Positions 9,001-16,860 of a DNA stretch of 64,000 bases are shown here, piece after piece. Position 1 is the stretch's first letter. The number at the start of each line of letters is the position of its first letter. The position numbers and the translations under genes are program-made. The notes under the pieces are model-generated. The model was not told the origin of the DNA. It searched no databases and was given only the letters and a program-made list of their open reading frames with translations. This stretch comes from Schaalia suimastitidis DSM 15538 (GTDB lineage Bacteria; Actinomycetota; Actinomycetes; Actinomycetales; Actinomycetaceae): NCBI RefSeq assembly GCF_000429105.1, contig NZ_AUBF01000012.1:56665-120664 (forward strand), written 5' to 3'.

Positions 9001-9648
9001 GTGACCACCTTTCGTGCGCTATTTGACCTACTTGCCTCACGTGTTGACGCTGGACGATGGTGGCCGGCGCAGACTGATTTTGAGGTGATGGTTGGGGCAG
9101 TGCTCACACAAAATACGTCGTGGACGAATGTGTGTTTAGCGTTAGACAATTTGCGTGACGCCAATATGCTGCATGCGCAGGCATTGGCACATTGCGACAA
9201 GGCCCATCTTGAGTCCCTTATTCGCCCTGCAGGTTTTTTCCGCGCTAAATCAGCGTATTTGCAGAGTTTATCGGCGTGGTATATCGCCAACGGTGATGCG
9301 GCCGCACAATTGAGCACCGACAGTCTGCGTCAACATCTGCTTGCTCTTGTCGGCGTTGGTCCTGAAACAGCTGACGATATTGTGCTGTATGTGTATCGCA
9401 GACCTGTGTTCATCTATGACCTATATGCACGGCGCCTGTTGGAGGCCGCGAATATGGGGGCGTATCGCACTTACGAGGCCGCGCGCCGTAGCTTGGATAC
9501 CCAGTTTCACGAAGCGGGTTTTTCTGCTGACGAGGCGGGGCATTTTCATGGTCTGATTGTCGAGGCCGGTAAGGTGGCACGTACTTTAGGAGGGTGGCAG
9601 GTGGCGTTCCCATTGCTGCAGGAAGGCACCTCTTTTCAACGCCCGTAA
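9001..9648 (+). CDS. Endonuclease III-like DNA glycosylase (HhH-GPD, MagIII type)
   Basis: A 215-residue base-excision repair protein. It has the HhH-GPD fold with the hairpin LVGVGPETADDIVLY and the catalytic aspartate region VFIYDLYARR. The Lys used by bifunctional endonuclease III in the hairpin is Glu here, and the C-terminal four-cysteine Fe-S loop is absent. It therefore looks like the MagIII branch of monofunctional glycosylases (3-methyladenine type; inference). The GTG start has TAGACT six bases upstream and no Shine-Dalgarno, suggesting a leaderless transcript. It is followed by a metal exporter gene. Confidence 0.85.
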   Translation: MTTFRALFDLLASRVDAGRWWPAQTDFEVMVGAVLTQNTSWTNVCLALDNLRDANMLHAQALAHCDKAHLESLIRPAGFFRAKSAYLQSLSAWYIANGDAAAQLSTDSLRQHLLALVGVGPETADDIVLYVYRRPVFIYDLYARRLLEAANMGAYRTYEAARRSLDTQFHEAGFSADEAGHFHGLIVEAGKVARTLGGWQVAFPLLQEGTSFQRP

Positions 9649-9699
9649 GGGCCGCCTACAGTGGAGGCGACCGGGCTATTTGCAGGTGGAGGTGATGTG

Positions 9700-10641
9700 G
9701 TGGGCGCAGCGCACGACCATGGACACGGACACAACCACGGGATAGGTTCAGGTGACCATCGTGGACGTTTATGGGTGGCTTTTGCGTTGACCTTGACCAT
9801 TGTTATTGCCCAAGCGGTGGGCGCTGTGCTGACGGGCAGTCTTGCATTGTTGACGGATACAGCCCATGCGCTTACTGACGCGTCCGGGTTACTTGTGGCG
9901 GTAATTGCCGCAACGATGATGGTGCGCCCGGCGACGCCGCGACGCACATGGGGTTTTCGTCGTATCGAGGTACTTGCCGCATTTGGGCAGTCGACGCTGC
10001 TTTTGGCGGTCGGCCTTTATGCGGCATTTGAAGGTATTCAGCGCCTATTTGCGCCACCTGAGGTTCCCTCGCTTGAACTGTTGGTATTCGGCGTTGTTGG
10101 TCTTGTAGCAAATGGTGCTGCTGTCGTTGTTCTTTCATCACAGCGCGCGGCAAATTTCAATATGCGGGCAGCCTTTTTGGAAGTACTCAATGACGCGTTG
10201 GGGTCAGTGGGTGTGATTGTGGCGGCCATCGTCATCTCGACCACAGGTTTTCAGCAGGCGGACGCGATTGCTGGCCTTTTTATTGCTGCGTTGATTGTGC
10301 CGCGCGCTGCACGACTCATGCGAGAAACAACGGCTGTGCTGATGGAGTTCACACCCGCTGGTCTTGATTTGGACGCGGTGCGACGCCATATTTTGAGTGT
10401 TGACCATGTGAGGGAGGTTCACGATCTCCATGCCTCAACGGTTGCCACAGGCTTGCCAACCATTTCGGCGCATATTGTGGTGGACGATGAGTGTTTTACT
10501 GACGGCAATGCCGCCGTTGTGCTGATGAAGGTGCGGCGTTGTGTCGCAGAGCATTTTGAAGTATCCGTGCAGCATTCGACATTCCAAATTGAAACTGAAG
10601 CACTGAGTCAATCGGAACCTTCTAGCATGAAACACCCTTAA
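9700..10641 (+). CDS. Cation diffusion facilitator (CDF) heavy-metal exporter
   Basis: About 313 residues; exports Zn2+ or a related divalent metal in exchange for protons. It has a His-rich N-terminus (HDHGHGHNHG), six membrane segments, the TM2 metal site HxxxD (AHALTD), and a C-terminal cytoplasmic domain. In TM5 the usual HxxxD is replaced by ExxxD (FLEVLNDALGS). I prefer the GTG at 9700 because GGAGGTGAT sits directly upstream; a GTG at 9661 in the same frame would add 13 residues. It is close to CzcD/ZitB. The metal it carries cannot be told from sequence. Confidence 0.9.
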   Translation: MGAAHDHGHGHNHGIGSGDHRGRLWVAFALTLTIVIAQAVGAVLTGSLALLTDTAHALTDASGLLVAVIAATMMVRPATPRRTWGFRRIEVLAAFGQSTLLLAVGLYAAFEGIQRLFAPPEVPSLELLVFGVVGLVANGAAVVVLSSQRAANFNMRAAFLEVLNDALGSVGVIVAAIVISTTGFQQADAIAGLFIAALIVPRAARLMRETTAVLMEFTPAGLDLDAVRRHILSVDHVREVHDLHASTVATGLPTISAHIVVDDECFTDGNAAVVLMKVRRCVAEHFEVSVQHSTFQIETEALSQSEPSSMKHP

Positions 10642-10690
10642 CATTGACGTTAGTCAGCGATTACAGTTCGTGGGCGGTGATGGAGGTCCA

Positions 10691-11158
10691 ATGTCGGGAA
10701 GTGATGATCTTATTGCGTGCGTTAATGCGTGGCATGACGCCAATGAGCATGAACGAATTGTCGAGGCCATTGAGACAGTTTCGTCGGCAGAGCGGGGATA
10801 TGCACTGACGTGCCTTTTAGCTCGCGCCTATAACAACCTTGCGCAGCCAGGGGCATCGAATTTCTCGCAGCTGTTAGGCAAGGCACTTGAGCTGCTTGCG
10901 TCGGTGGCCGATGAGGGGAAGACTGACCCACTGTGGCATTTCCGCACCGGATACGCGTTGTACTATCTGGATCGAGACGATGAGGCCCTTGCTGCTTTCC
11001 AGGCCGCACTTGAACTTGACCCTACAGACGAGGTGGCTGTTCAGTTCCGCGATTCGTGCCTGGCCATTATTCGACGGCGCGATAGCGTTGCTAATACCTA
11101 TGCCCACACTTTTAAGCAAAATGCTGAGCACCCGCAGGTGCGTAAAAGGCGAAACTAA
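10691..11158 (+). CDS. Tetratricopeptide repeat protein
   Basis: A 155-residue soluble protein with TPR-like helices. The clearest repeat is in the C-terminal half: AGYALYYLDR-like spacing with DEALAAFQAALELDPTD. The ATG at 10691 follows GGAGG with a short spacer; an in-frame GTG at 10670 would add seven residues. It is probably a protein-protein interaction module. No partner is obvious: upstream is the metal exporter and downstream a hairpin terminator. Confidence 0.8.
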   Translation: MSGSDDLIACVNAWHDANEHERIVEAIETVSSAERGYALTCLLARAYNNLAQPGASNFSQLLGKALELLASVADEGKTDPLWHFRTGYALYYLDRDDEALAAFQAALELDPTDEVAVQFRDSCLAIIRRRDSVANTYAHTFKQNAEHPQVRKRRN

Positions 11159-11222
11159 GGGGTTCATCAATAACGGACCCGTCAAAGTTTCGTGCGCGTT
11201 GCGCATCCAGGCGAAGCGACAC

Positions 11223-11259
11223 GCGCTCTACGCGCTTTAGGTACCCGGGCGTAGAGCGC
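11223..11259. terminator. Hairpin terminator after TPR gene
   Basis: A perfect 11-bp inverted repeat (GCGCTCTACGC at 11223-11233 and GCGTAGAGCGC at 11249-11259) with a 15-base loop, 64 bases after the TPR stop and before the convergent HxlR gene. There is no strong T-run, so a terminator role is inferred. Confidence 0.55.
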
Positions 11260-11295
11260 CATCGCGGGCAAATTGAAGTGCGGGGAACCCACGCA

Positions 11296-11349
11296 CCTTG
11301 CGTACCCGGGCGAATCGGCACGTGCCTTGCGTACCCGAGCAATGCCTCG
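11296..11349. repeat. 29-bp tandem repeat in spacer
   Basis: Two tandem units starting at 11296 and 11325 share CCTTGCGTACCCG, giving an exact 29-base spacing; a related TACCCGGGCG also lies in the hairpin loop near 11242. The repeats end at the stop of the HxlR gene. Confidence 0.7.
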
Positions 11350-11739
11350 TCAATTGGAATTGGGGGTGCGCGCAGCTGCTTCTCGCGCTTGAAGGACCTC
11401 TTGCATGTGGGTGCGTGCCCACGATTCTAGGCCCGCGAGCGGTTCGATCAACGTGCGCCCGAGTTCGGTGAGTTCATAGTCAACGCGAGGAGGGATCTGC
11501 GGTGTCACTGTACGTGTGACTAGGCCATCTTCTTCGAGGCCACGCAGTGTTTGGGTGAGCATCTTTTGAGAGATGCCGTCGACGGCTTTCTTTAATTCGC
11601 CGAAACGTCGTGGGCCTTCCTCTAGTGACCCGATGACGAGTACCGTCCAACGGTCCCCGATCCGGTCAAGCAGTCGGCGGGTAGGGCAGTCACGGTTATA
11701 GGGGTCCCATTGGGTGACTTCCAAAATACGGGTCGGCAT
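11350..11739 (-). CDS. HxlR-family transcriptional regulator
   Basis: A 129-residue winged-helix regulator. It shows the HxlR signature with an N-terminal cysteine (RDCPTR), then RIGDRWTVLVIG, a recognition segment with KMLTQTLRGLEEDGLV and the wing VDYELTELGR. The cysteine often acts as a redox or electrophile sensor in this family (QorR, HypR). I chose the ATG at 11739 because AAGGAG lies five bases before it; the frame extends upstream without support. It is divergent from the macrodomain-sirtuin operon and is its likely regulator (inference from position and the palindrome between them). Confidence 0.92.
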   Translation of the reverse strand: MPTRILEVTQWDPYNRDCPTRRLLDRIGDRWTVLVIGSLEEGPRRFGELKKAVDGISQKMLTQTLRGLEEDGLVTRTVTPQIPPRVDYELTELGRTLIEPLAGLESWARTHMQEVLQAREAAARTPNSN

Positions 11740-11894
11740 TAAGACTCCTTTGTGTGTGGGTACGTGTATATGCGGATACTCTGGCGATGTGTGGCTAGTG
11801 GTCGGCAGATCGTCAGGCGCGTCCACCAAGACGCACAGGTCATCCATGGACACCACATTAACACCTAGTTACCATTTGGTTCCTAATTACCTAA

Positions 11895-11910
11895 AGATAC
11901 TATGGTATCT
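11895..11910. promoter_or_regulatory. Palindrome, candidate HxlR operator
   Basis: AGATAC-TATG-GTATCT is a perfect six-base inverted repeat with a four-base centre, in the AT-rich 250-base spacer between the divergent HxlR gene and the macrodomain gene. Nearby TTACC/GGTT elements may add half sites. HxlR proteins bind such short palindromes as dimers. Confidence 0.5.
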
Positions 11911-11992
11911 ATCGGGCTTTAAATGGGCATAAAGGGTGCGGGCGAGACACCGACCTTGCAGATAACGAACTGCTAGCACGAAAGGCACAGCA

Positions 11993-12792
11993 TTGACCGC
12001 AGACAATCACCACCTTGCCTTTCTCATCGAAATGCTTGCGGGCAATTCGTTGCCTGCAGACATTGATATCCGCACGGCACCTGAGGGTGACCTAGCGACG
12101 ATCTTTCGCGCGCTAATGAATCAGTGGGACACACGCCCGTTACCTCCAACGTTCTACGAACAACAGGACGCATGGCTTCAGACGCAGGCACAACGCAAAG
12201 GCGTTGTCACCATCGAAGAAACTACGCCCAGTCCAGTGGATCACCGCTTGCGCCTGTGGCGCGGCGACATTACACGCCTGGCCGTTGACGCCATTGTCAA
12301 CGCTGCTAACCAGCAGATGCTTGGCTGTTTTGCCCGGGACACCACTGCATAGACAACGCGATACATTCTGCCGCGGGACTCCAACTGCGGGCGGCCTGCG
12401 CCGACTACATGAGAGCGAAGGGTCCCACATATGTGGAACCGACCGGAAAGGCCCTTGTTACACCCGGCTTTAACCTACCTGCGAAGTACGTGATCCACAC
12501 GGTCGGACCTATCGTCGGAGGCGTCGAACCGTCGCCTGAGCAACGAGAACTGCTCGCCACCTCGTATCGCTCATGTTTGCAGGCAGCGCACAATACCAAC
12601 CTGCGTTCCATCGCATTGTGCTGTATTTCCACGGGAGTCTTTGGATTCCCACAAGAGGCGGCCAGCGCTATCGCCATCAAGCAGGCACAGCATTTCCTGG
12701 CTTCCCTCCCAACCGACACAGATTTTTCGATTGTCTTTAACGTCTTTACGGAGCGTGACTATGTCCTTTACGCACAACACCTTGGACTCTAA
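11993..12792 (+). pseudogene. Macrodomain ADP-ribosylhydrolase (Zn-macro type), frameshifted
   Basis: The frame starting at TTG 11993 gives an N-terminal helical region and the ADP-ribose-binding strand LRLWRGDITRL...AIVNAANQQMLGCF, then runs into a stop at 12350-12352. The expected continuation (PGHHCIDNAIHSAAGLQLR, with the Cys/His zinc ligands of this family) follows at once in another frame, from about 12334 to 12792, ending ...FNVFTERDYVLYAQHLGL. One missing base near 12332 explains the break. The family removes ADP-ribose from lipoyl-carrier GcvH-L in SirTM operons. It overlaps the sirtuin start by 32 bases. It is either truly inactivated or a sequencing error. Confidence 0.85.
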
Positions 12793-13636
12793 GAGCCGCG
12801 CAGATCTGGCCTGGGTACGCGAGCAATTAGAGCAAGCCGACGCTGTGCTCATCGGTGCTGGCGCAGGTTTGTCGGCCGCTGACGGATTCGAGTATTCAGG
12901 GAAGTGGTTTGCCACGCATTTCGCAGATTTTGTTGGCGTGTACGGATTCACCGATGCCTACAGCGCAGGCTTTTATCCTTTCAGTACCCCTGAAGAAAAA
13001 TGGGGGTATTGGAGTCGCTATATCTACCACAACCGTTACGATCGCCAACCTGGGCAGACCTACGCGGATCTCCTACGCATGGTTGAAAGCAAAGAGTATT
13101 TTGTTCTCACCACGAATGTTGACCACTGTTTTCAACGCGCAGGCTTTGATAAACACCGCCTGTTCTACACGCAGGGCGACTACGGGCTATTCCAATGTGC
13201 AACACCATGCCACGACACCACCTACGACAACGCCGAGCAGATACAAGCAATGGTGTCACAGCAGAAAAACCGACGGATCCCCAGCGAGTTGCTGCCCACT
13301 TGTCCACGCTGCGGTGAAGCGATGGACACTAACCTTCGTGCTGATGGACGTTTCGTGCAAGACGCCGGGTGGTATGCGGCAGCTGAACGCTACAGCGCCT
13401 TTGTCCAGGCGCACGGCCACGGCAAGATTTTCCTCCTCGAACTTGGAGTAGGCGCAAATACGCCTGGCATCATCAAGTACCCATTCTGGAAGCTCACCGC
13501 CTCCAACCCGCAGGCACGTTACGCCTCGATTAGTTTGGATGCAGCGCTACCAAGCCAGCTTTCCAAACAAGGCCGAGCACTGCCCATGGATATTCGCCAC
13601 GGCTTGCAAATCCTGATGCAGGGTGGTGCTGCCTGA
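12761..13636 (+). CDS. Class M sirtuin (SirTM), protein ADP-ribosyltransferase type
   Basis: A 291-residue NAD+-dependent Sir2-fold protein. It has the NAD loop GAGAGLSAADGFEY and the segment TTNVDHCFQRAG in place of the canonical TQNxDGLHxxAG; the usual catalytic His position reads Phe, as expected for the divergent SirTM group. Four zinc cysteines are seen (QCATPC ... CPRCG). SirTMs (Rack and colleagues, 2015) ADP-ribosylate a lipoylated GcvH-like protein and are encoded with a macrodomain eraser, as here. The ATG at 12761 has GGAG eight bases upstream and overlaps the macrodomain gene. No GcvH-L or LplA gene is visible in the window. Confidence 0.88.
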   Translation: MSFTHNTLDSKSRADLAWVREQLEQADAVLIGAGAGLSAADGFEYSGKWFATHFADFVGVYGFTDAYSAGFYPFSTPEEKWGYWSRYIYHNRYDRQPGQTYADLLRMVESKEYFVLTTNVDHCFQRAGFDKHRLFYTQGDYGLFQCATPCHDTTYDNAEQIQAMVSQQKNRRIPSELLPTCPRCGEAMDTNLRADGRFVQDAGWYAAAERYSAFVQAHGHGKIFLLELGVGANTPGIIKYPFWKLTASNPQARYASISLDAALPSQLSKQGRALPMDIRHGLQILMQGGAA

Positions 13637-13639
13637 GGC

Positions 13640-13790
13640 GCCACCCCCGTTGGCGGTAGGAGCAGAGCGCACACCCGGGTGAGATTGCCGCAGGTCCAGG
13701 CGTACCGTGTGCAAGACCTAGTGGAGAGCGTGCAGACCCTGGTGTGGCGTGCGCAAATCCTGGCGTAGGCCGGATCCTTTGCCCACGTCG
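13640..13790. repeat. Degenerate ~20-bp tandem repeats after sirtuin gene
   Basis: About five imperfect units of roughly 20-21 bases, most clearly the three copies around 13708-13770 sharing GTGCAxAxCCTxGxG. They fill the spacer between the sirtuin stop and the phosphoesterase promoter. No open frame there looks coding. Confidence 0.55.
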
Positions 13791-13903
13791 CGGCAGTCCT
13801 GCGGAAGACGTCCGCGACGCATACCCGTCGGCTTTGGTGCTGTAGGCCACTCGTACACTGCACCCGAGATGACGCTGAGCCACGCCTTTGTCACAATGGT
13901 CCA

Positions 13904-14776
13904 GTGAGTCGATACGTCAAAAAGCGCGTGAATAGGCGAGGCAAAATACTTACCATTATCTGCGCAGTCTTAGTCGCGCTGACTGCGTGGACCACATGGG
14001 AAAACCTCACCGTCGACGCTACCCGCATTGAGGTGACCTCCGCGCATCTGCCAGCAGGTTTCGATGGCTACACCATCGCCCAGGTTTCCGATTTTCACAA
14101 CACGACCGTCGCTACTCACCATTCGATGCTGCTGGACTTACTCCGTCAGGCTCGGCCAGACATTATTGCCTTTACTGGCGACCTAGTCGATTCCAACCGC
14201 ACAAATATTGCGGTGGCCGTTGACTTCGTCAGCCGCGCCTGCCGCATTGCCCCGTGTTACTACGTCACAGGGAACCATGAGGCCAGGCTCGGCGCACAGT
14301 ACACCGACCTTGAACGGCAACTTCGCGGCTTAGGTGTGCATGTGCTGCGCAATGAGCACGTCACGCTGACGCGCGCCGACCATGCCATTGATGTGCTTGG
14401 TATTGACGACCCCGATATGAGCGGCAGGACAGGTGCGTCGGCAAGCGATATTGTCGCCTCGGAAATTGCCGAGGCGAAGGCCACGGCACGCTACAGTGTG
14501 CTTTTATCGCACCGACCCGAGCACCTGCGGACCTATGCGGATGCTGGCGTAAATCTGGTGTTTGCGGGTCATGCGCACGGTGGGCAGATTCGCCTGCCAT
14601 TCATAGGTGGCCTGGTAGCGCCTGATCAGGGATTTTTTCCTCGTTTCGACGCGGGTACATATACGAAGAAAAATACGACAATGGTGGTGAGCCGCGGTAT
14701 TGGCAACAGTATCTTCCCAGTCCGTTTCAATAACCGTCCTGAACTGGTCGTGGTGACGCTGCGTCAAAGAGGTTGA
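13904..14776 (+). CDS. Membrane-anchored metallophosphoesterase (YkuE-like)
   Basis: A 290-residue calcineurin-like phosphoesterase. The N-terminal basic stretch and hydrophobic segment (about residues 12-28) anchor it with the catalytic domain outside. All metal motifs are present in order: SDFH, GDLVD, GNHE, SHRPE and GHAHGG. Homologues such as YkuE and YaeI act on phosphoester bonds at or near the membrane; the substrate is unknown here. The GTG start has CACAAT six bases upstream and no Shine-Dalgarno, suggesting a leaderless message. Confidence 0.9.
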   Translation: MSRYVKKRVNRRGKILTIICAVLVALTAWTTWENLTVDATRIEVTSAHLPAGFDGYTIAQVSDFHNTTVATHHSMLLDLLRQARPDIIAFTGDLVDSNRTNIAVAVDFVSRACRIAPCYYVTGNHEARLGAQYTDLERQLRGLGVHVLRNEHVTLTRADHAIDVLGIDDPDMSGRTGASASDIVASEIAEAKATARYSVLLSHRPEHLRTYADAGVNLVFAGHAHGGQIRLPFIGGLVAPDQGFFPRFDAGTYTKKNTTMVVSRGIGNSIFPVRFNNRPELVVVTLRQRG

Positions 14777-14854
14777 TGTCTCTGACGGGACGGCTGCTTC
14801 ATGTCGCTTGCGCACCTTGGTCTAGCTTGCGCCTGGAAAGTCTGGTAGGAATGA

Positions 14855-15238
14855 GTGATGCATTCACTCTGGTTTAATATCGGCGTTGCTGACCTTGAAA
14901 AATCGGCCGCTTTCTTCACTGCGATTGGTTTCGAACAAGATTCACATATGCCCCAAGCGATGCGGCGCGTGACGTTGCCGGACGGCAGCTACATTATGTT
15001 GTTCCCACACGAAGCCTTAGAGCAGTTCCTCCCTGTTCCCTACGAAAACACGCGCACTGAAGTATTGATCAGCATCGGGGTGGAAACGCGCGATGAAGTG
15101 GCTGAGGTCATCGCTAGGGTCGAGGAGGCTGGCGGGACTGTCACTGCTCCCCCGATGGAGTTCAATGGCATGTTCGGCGCAGGCTTTACCGACTTGGACG
15201 GCCATCATTTTAATTTGCTTGTGATTCCGAAGGGCTGA
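14855..15238 (+). CDS. VOC-superfamily (glyoxalase/bleomycin resistance-like) protein
   Basis: A 127-residue protein with the two-lobed VOC pattern: FNIGVADLEKSAAFF at the start and FGAGFTDLDGHHFNLLV at the end. Family members bind a metal between paired beta-alpha-beta-beta-beta units and include extradiol dioxygenases, glyoxalases and drug-binding proteins. The exact reaction is not predictable. TAGGAA lies six bases before the ATG, again fitting a leaderless start. Confidence 0.88.
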   Translation: MMHSLWFNIGVADLEKSAAFFTAIGFEQDSHMPQAMRRVTLPDGSYIMLFPHEALEQFLPVPYENTRTEVLISIGVETRDEVAEVIARVEEAGGTVTAPPMEFNGMFGAGFTDLDGHHFNLLVIPKG

Positions 15239-15239
15239 C

Positions 15240-15400
15240 GGGGCCTTCCTCGCCCTCCCGAGGTAGGCGAAGGTCCTCCCGAGGCGAACGCTTGGCCTTC
15301 TTCCAAGGTGGGCCAAGGTACGCACCCGCCCTCCCAAGTGGGCGCTTTGCTGTCCGCAGTGGGCGTTGGTTGCGCCCATCGCGAGATGCCCACGATTGCG
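15240..15400. repeat. Degenerate repeats between VOC and GNAT genes
   Basis: The convergent spacer contains repeated CCTCCCGAGG-like and CTCCCAAGTGGGC-like blocks (for example near 15254, 15273 and 15330), several of them short inverted repeats. They could act as a bidirectional terminator; the arrangement is similar to other repeat-filled spacers here. Confidence 0.5.
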
Positions 15401-15420
15401 CCCCTCATGAGCGACCTGTT

Positions 15421-15858
15421 CTACGTGTCGATACGGACAATCTCCGTCAATGCTTTGTTTCGGTACACCAGATCATCACGCACCGTGAAGCCAAGTTGCT
15501 CCCAAAATGCGTTACCTGAGGTGTTGCGATCAAAGACTACAAGGGCAACTTTTGCAATTCCTTGTTCTTCAAGAGCTTTTAGCGACGCGTCCACCAGTGC
15601 GCGCCCAATTTGTTGACCGCGACATTGAGGGTGAACTGCCGTGTGGTAAATGTAGCCGCGACGTCCGTCATGCCCAGCCATAATCACACCGATGAGTTCA
15701 TCCGTTTCGGCAACGAAGCATGTGGTGGGGTTGCGGGAAAGAAATGCGCTAATCCCCTGGCGGGAATCGTCAAGATCATTGAGACCCATACCGCTGCACG
15801 ACATCCACAGTGAATAGACCGCGTCATAGTCGGCAATAGTCATTGGTCTGATCTGCAT
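15421..15858 (-). CDS. GNAT-family N-acetyltransferase
   Basis: A 145-residue acetyl-CoA-dependent acetyltransferase. The conserved acetyl-CoA binding motif is seen as VHPQCRGQQIGRALV (Q/RxxGxG/A), followed by the FWEQLGF motif near the C-terminus. It resembles YpeA-type enzymes that start MQIRPMTIADYDAV. The ATG at 15858 has GAGGAG about seven bases upstream; an in-frame TTG eight codons earlier is less likely. The substrate is unknown. Confidence 0.9.
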   Translation of the reverse strand: MQIRPMTIADYDAVYSLWMSCSGMGLNDLDDSRQGISAFLSRNPTTCFVAETDELIGVIMAGHDGRRGYIYHTAVHPQCRGQQIGRALVDASLKALEEQGIAKVALVVFDRNTSGNAFWEQLGFTVRDDLVYRNKALTEIVRIDT

Positions 15859-15884
15859 AACGCGCTCCTCATTTTGGCTCAACC

Positions 15885-16115
15885 GTACCGGAAAACACCA
15901 CTAATGGTGACGTTACCCTTGTCCTGAACGAAGATTACTCACAACCTGCGCTAGAGGGGTGTGAGGCGAATCAGGCGAGTACCCAACAGTGGATCGATGA
16001 GGAAATGGGGACCTGCAACGATGATCCCGCGGCCTTCATCAAGGAGCGCCCGAACCCATCACTCACCGCCTCCTATGAAGAGCCTTACGAGGCTGAAGTT
16101 GCGTTGTTTGTGTGG
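15885..16115 (+). other. Open frame of coding character, possible gene remnant
   Basis: Between the GNAT and Arc-like genes the plus strand has an open frame that reads as an acidic, soluble-looking peptide (for example LNEDYSQPALEG and QQWIDEEMGTCNDDPAAF) before it runs into the antisense of the Arc-like gene. I recognise no family and see no good start or Shine-Dalgarno. It may be the tail of a lost gene in this decayed stretch. Confidence 0.3.
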
Positions 16116-16403
16116 TTAGTTCTCTTTTCGAGGGCGGCCGCGCGCCCGCATCGGGGCGACATCGGGTGCTCGGCCAGCTTCTTTCAGTGCGCGGCGAATA
16201 ATCACTTCGATTTGAGCGTTAACGGATCGAAGGTCATCCGCCGCCCACCTTGCAACAGCTGCATGAACTGCAGGGTCAAGCCTCAACAAGAGTTGTTTGC
16301 GAGTGTTTTTTGCGCTTGCGTTTTCGTCACGAGCCACGCCCACAAGTCCTTCAACGTTGCTGCTGGAGGACTCGCAGGCGGATGTTTGATCGCGGGTCAC
16401 CAT
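16116..16403 (-). CDS. Arc-like ribbon-helix-helix DNA-binding protein
   Basis: A 95-residue protein with a C-terminal ribbon-helix-helix domain: KQLLLRLDPAVHAAVARW then SVNAQIEVIIRRALKEAGR, very close to the Arc-family proteins encoded next to SPFH-domain genes in many bacteria. The first 30 residues are Ser-rich and may be a poorly conserved extension. It starts 22 bases after the stop of the SPFH remnant, so it is the surviving member of a former two-gene unit. It probably regulated that unit. Confidence 0.85.
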   Translation of the reverse strand: MVTRDQTSACESSSSNVEGLVGVARDENASAKNTRKQLLLRLDPAVHAAVARWAADDLRSVNAQIEVIIRRALKEAGRAPDVAPMRARGRPRKEN

Positions 16404-16425
16404 TGTATTGTCAGCAATACACAGA

Positions 16426-16860
16426 CTATGCGTAAAGTGAGCCAGCGTTAATCACAGGTGTTGTGCGCTGTTCGGAACAAAGAACGACCAAGAGGTTGGA
16501 CACCATTTGTGCCTTACGGTCTTCGTCAAGAACAACAATATTCTCGTTTTCAAGGCGATTGAGCGCTTGTTCAACCATGCTGACAGCACCTTCAACAATC
16601 TGTTCACGCGCAGAAATAATGGCGCCAGCTTGCTGACGCTGCAGCATCGCTTGAGCAATTTCGGGCGCGTATGCCAGAGAAGAGATGCGCATTCGGACTG
16701 AGTCTTGACGAATTGTTCGTATTCTTCTACCGCATATACCGCACGAGCAGTGTCAACGACTTACCAGACGATAATGGCGGCAATATTAATCGGGTTACCA
16801 TCAGAGTCATTAACTTTAAGTTCATTCGTCTCGAAGTTATGTACCTTGATGGAGATCTTT
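16426..16860 (-). pseudogene. SPFH/Band 7 domain protein, degraded
   Basis: Two recognisable pieces survive. Upstream on the minus strand (about 16690-16860) is FETNELKVNDSDGNPINIAA, then W, an in-frame TAA at 16763-16761, then [23 protein letters not shown]. Downstream, in a different frame (16426-16692), is the family C-terminus [19 protein letters not shown] ... [17 protein letters not shown] ... NAGSLYA. The central 60-80 residues and the N-terminus are missing. There is thus an internal deletion with frameshift, a nonsense codon and a 5' truncation. SPFH proteins are membrane microdomain scaffolds. The 5' end overlaps the XRE gene. Confidence 0.88.

Noticed and set aside
8681..9004. 107-codon plus-strand frame between helicase-like and glycosylase genes
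   Set aside because: It crosses the tandem repeats, is rich in Cys/Trp/Ser without any domain, and overlaps the 5' end of the helicase-like gene.
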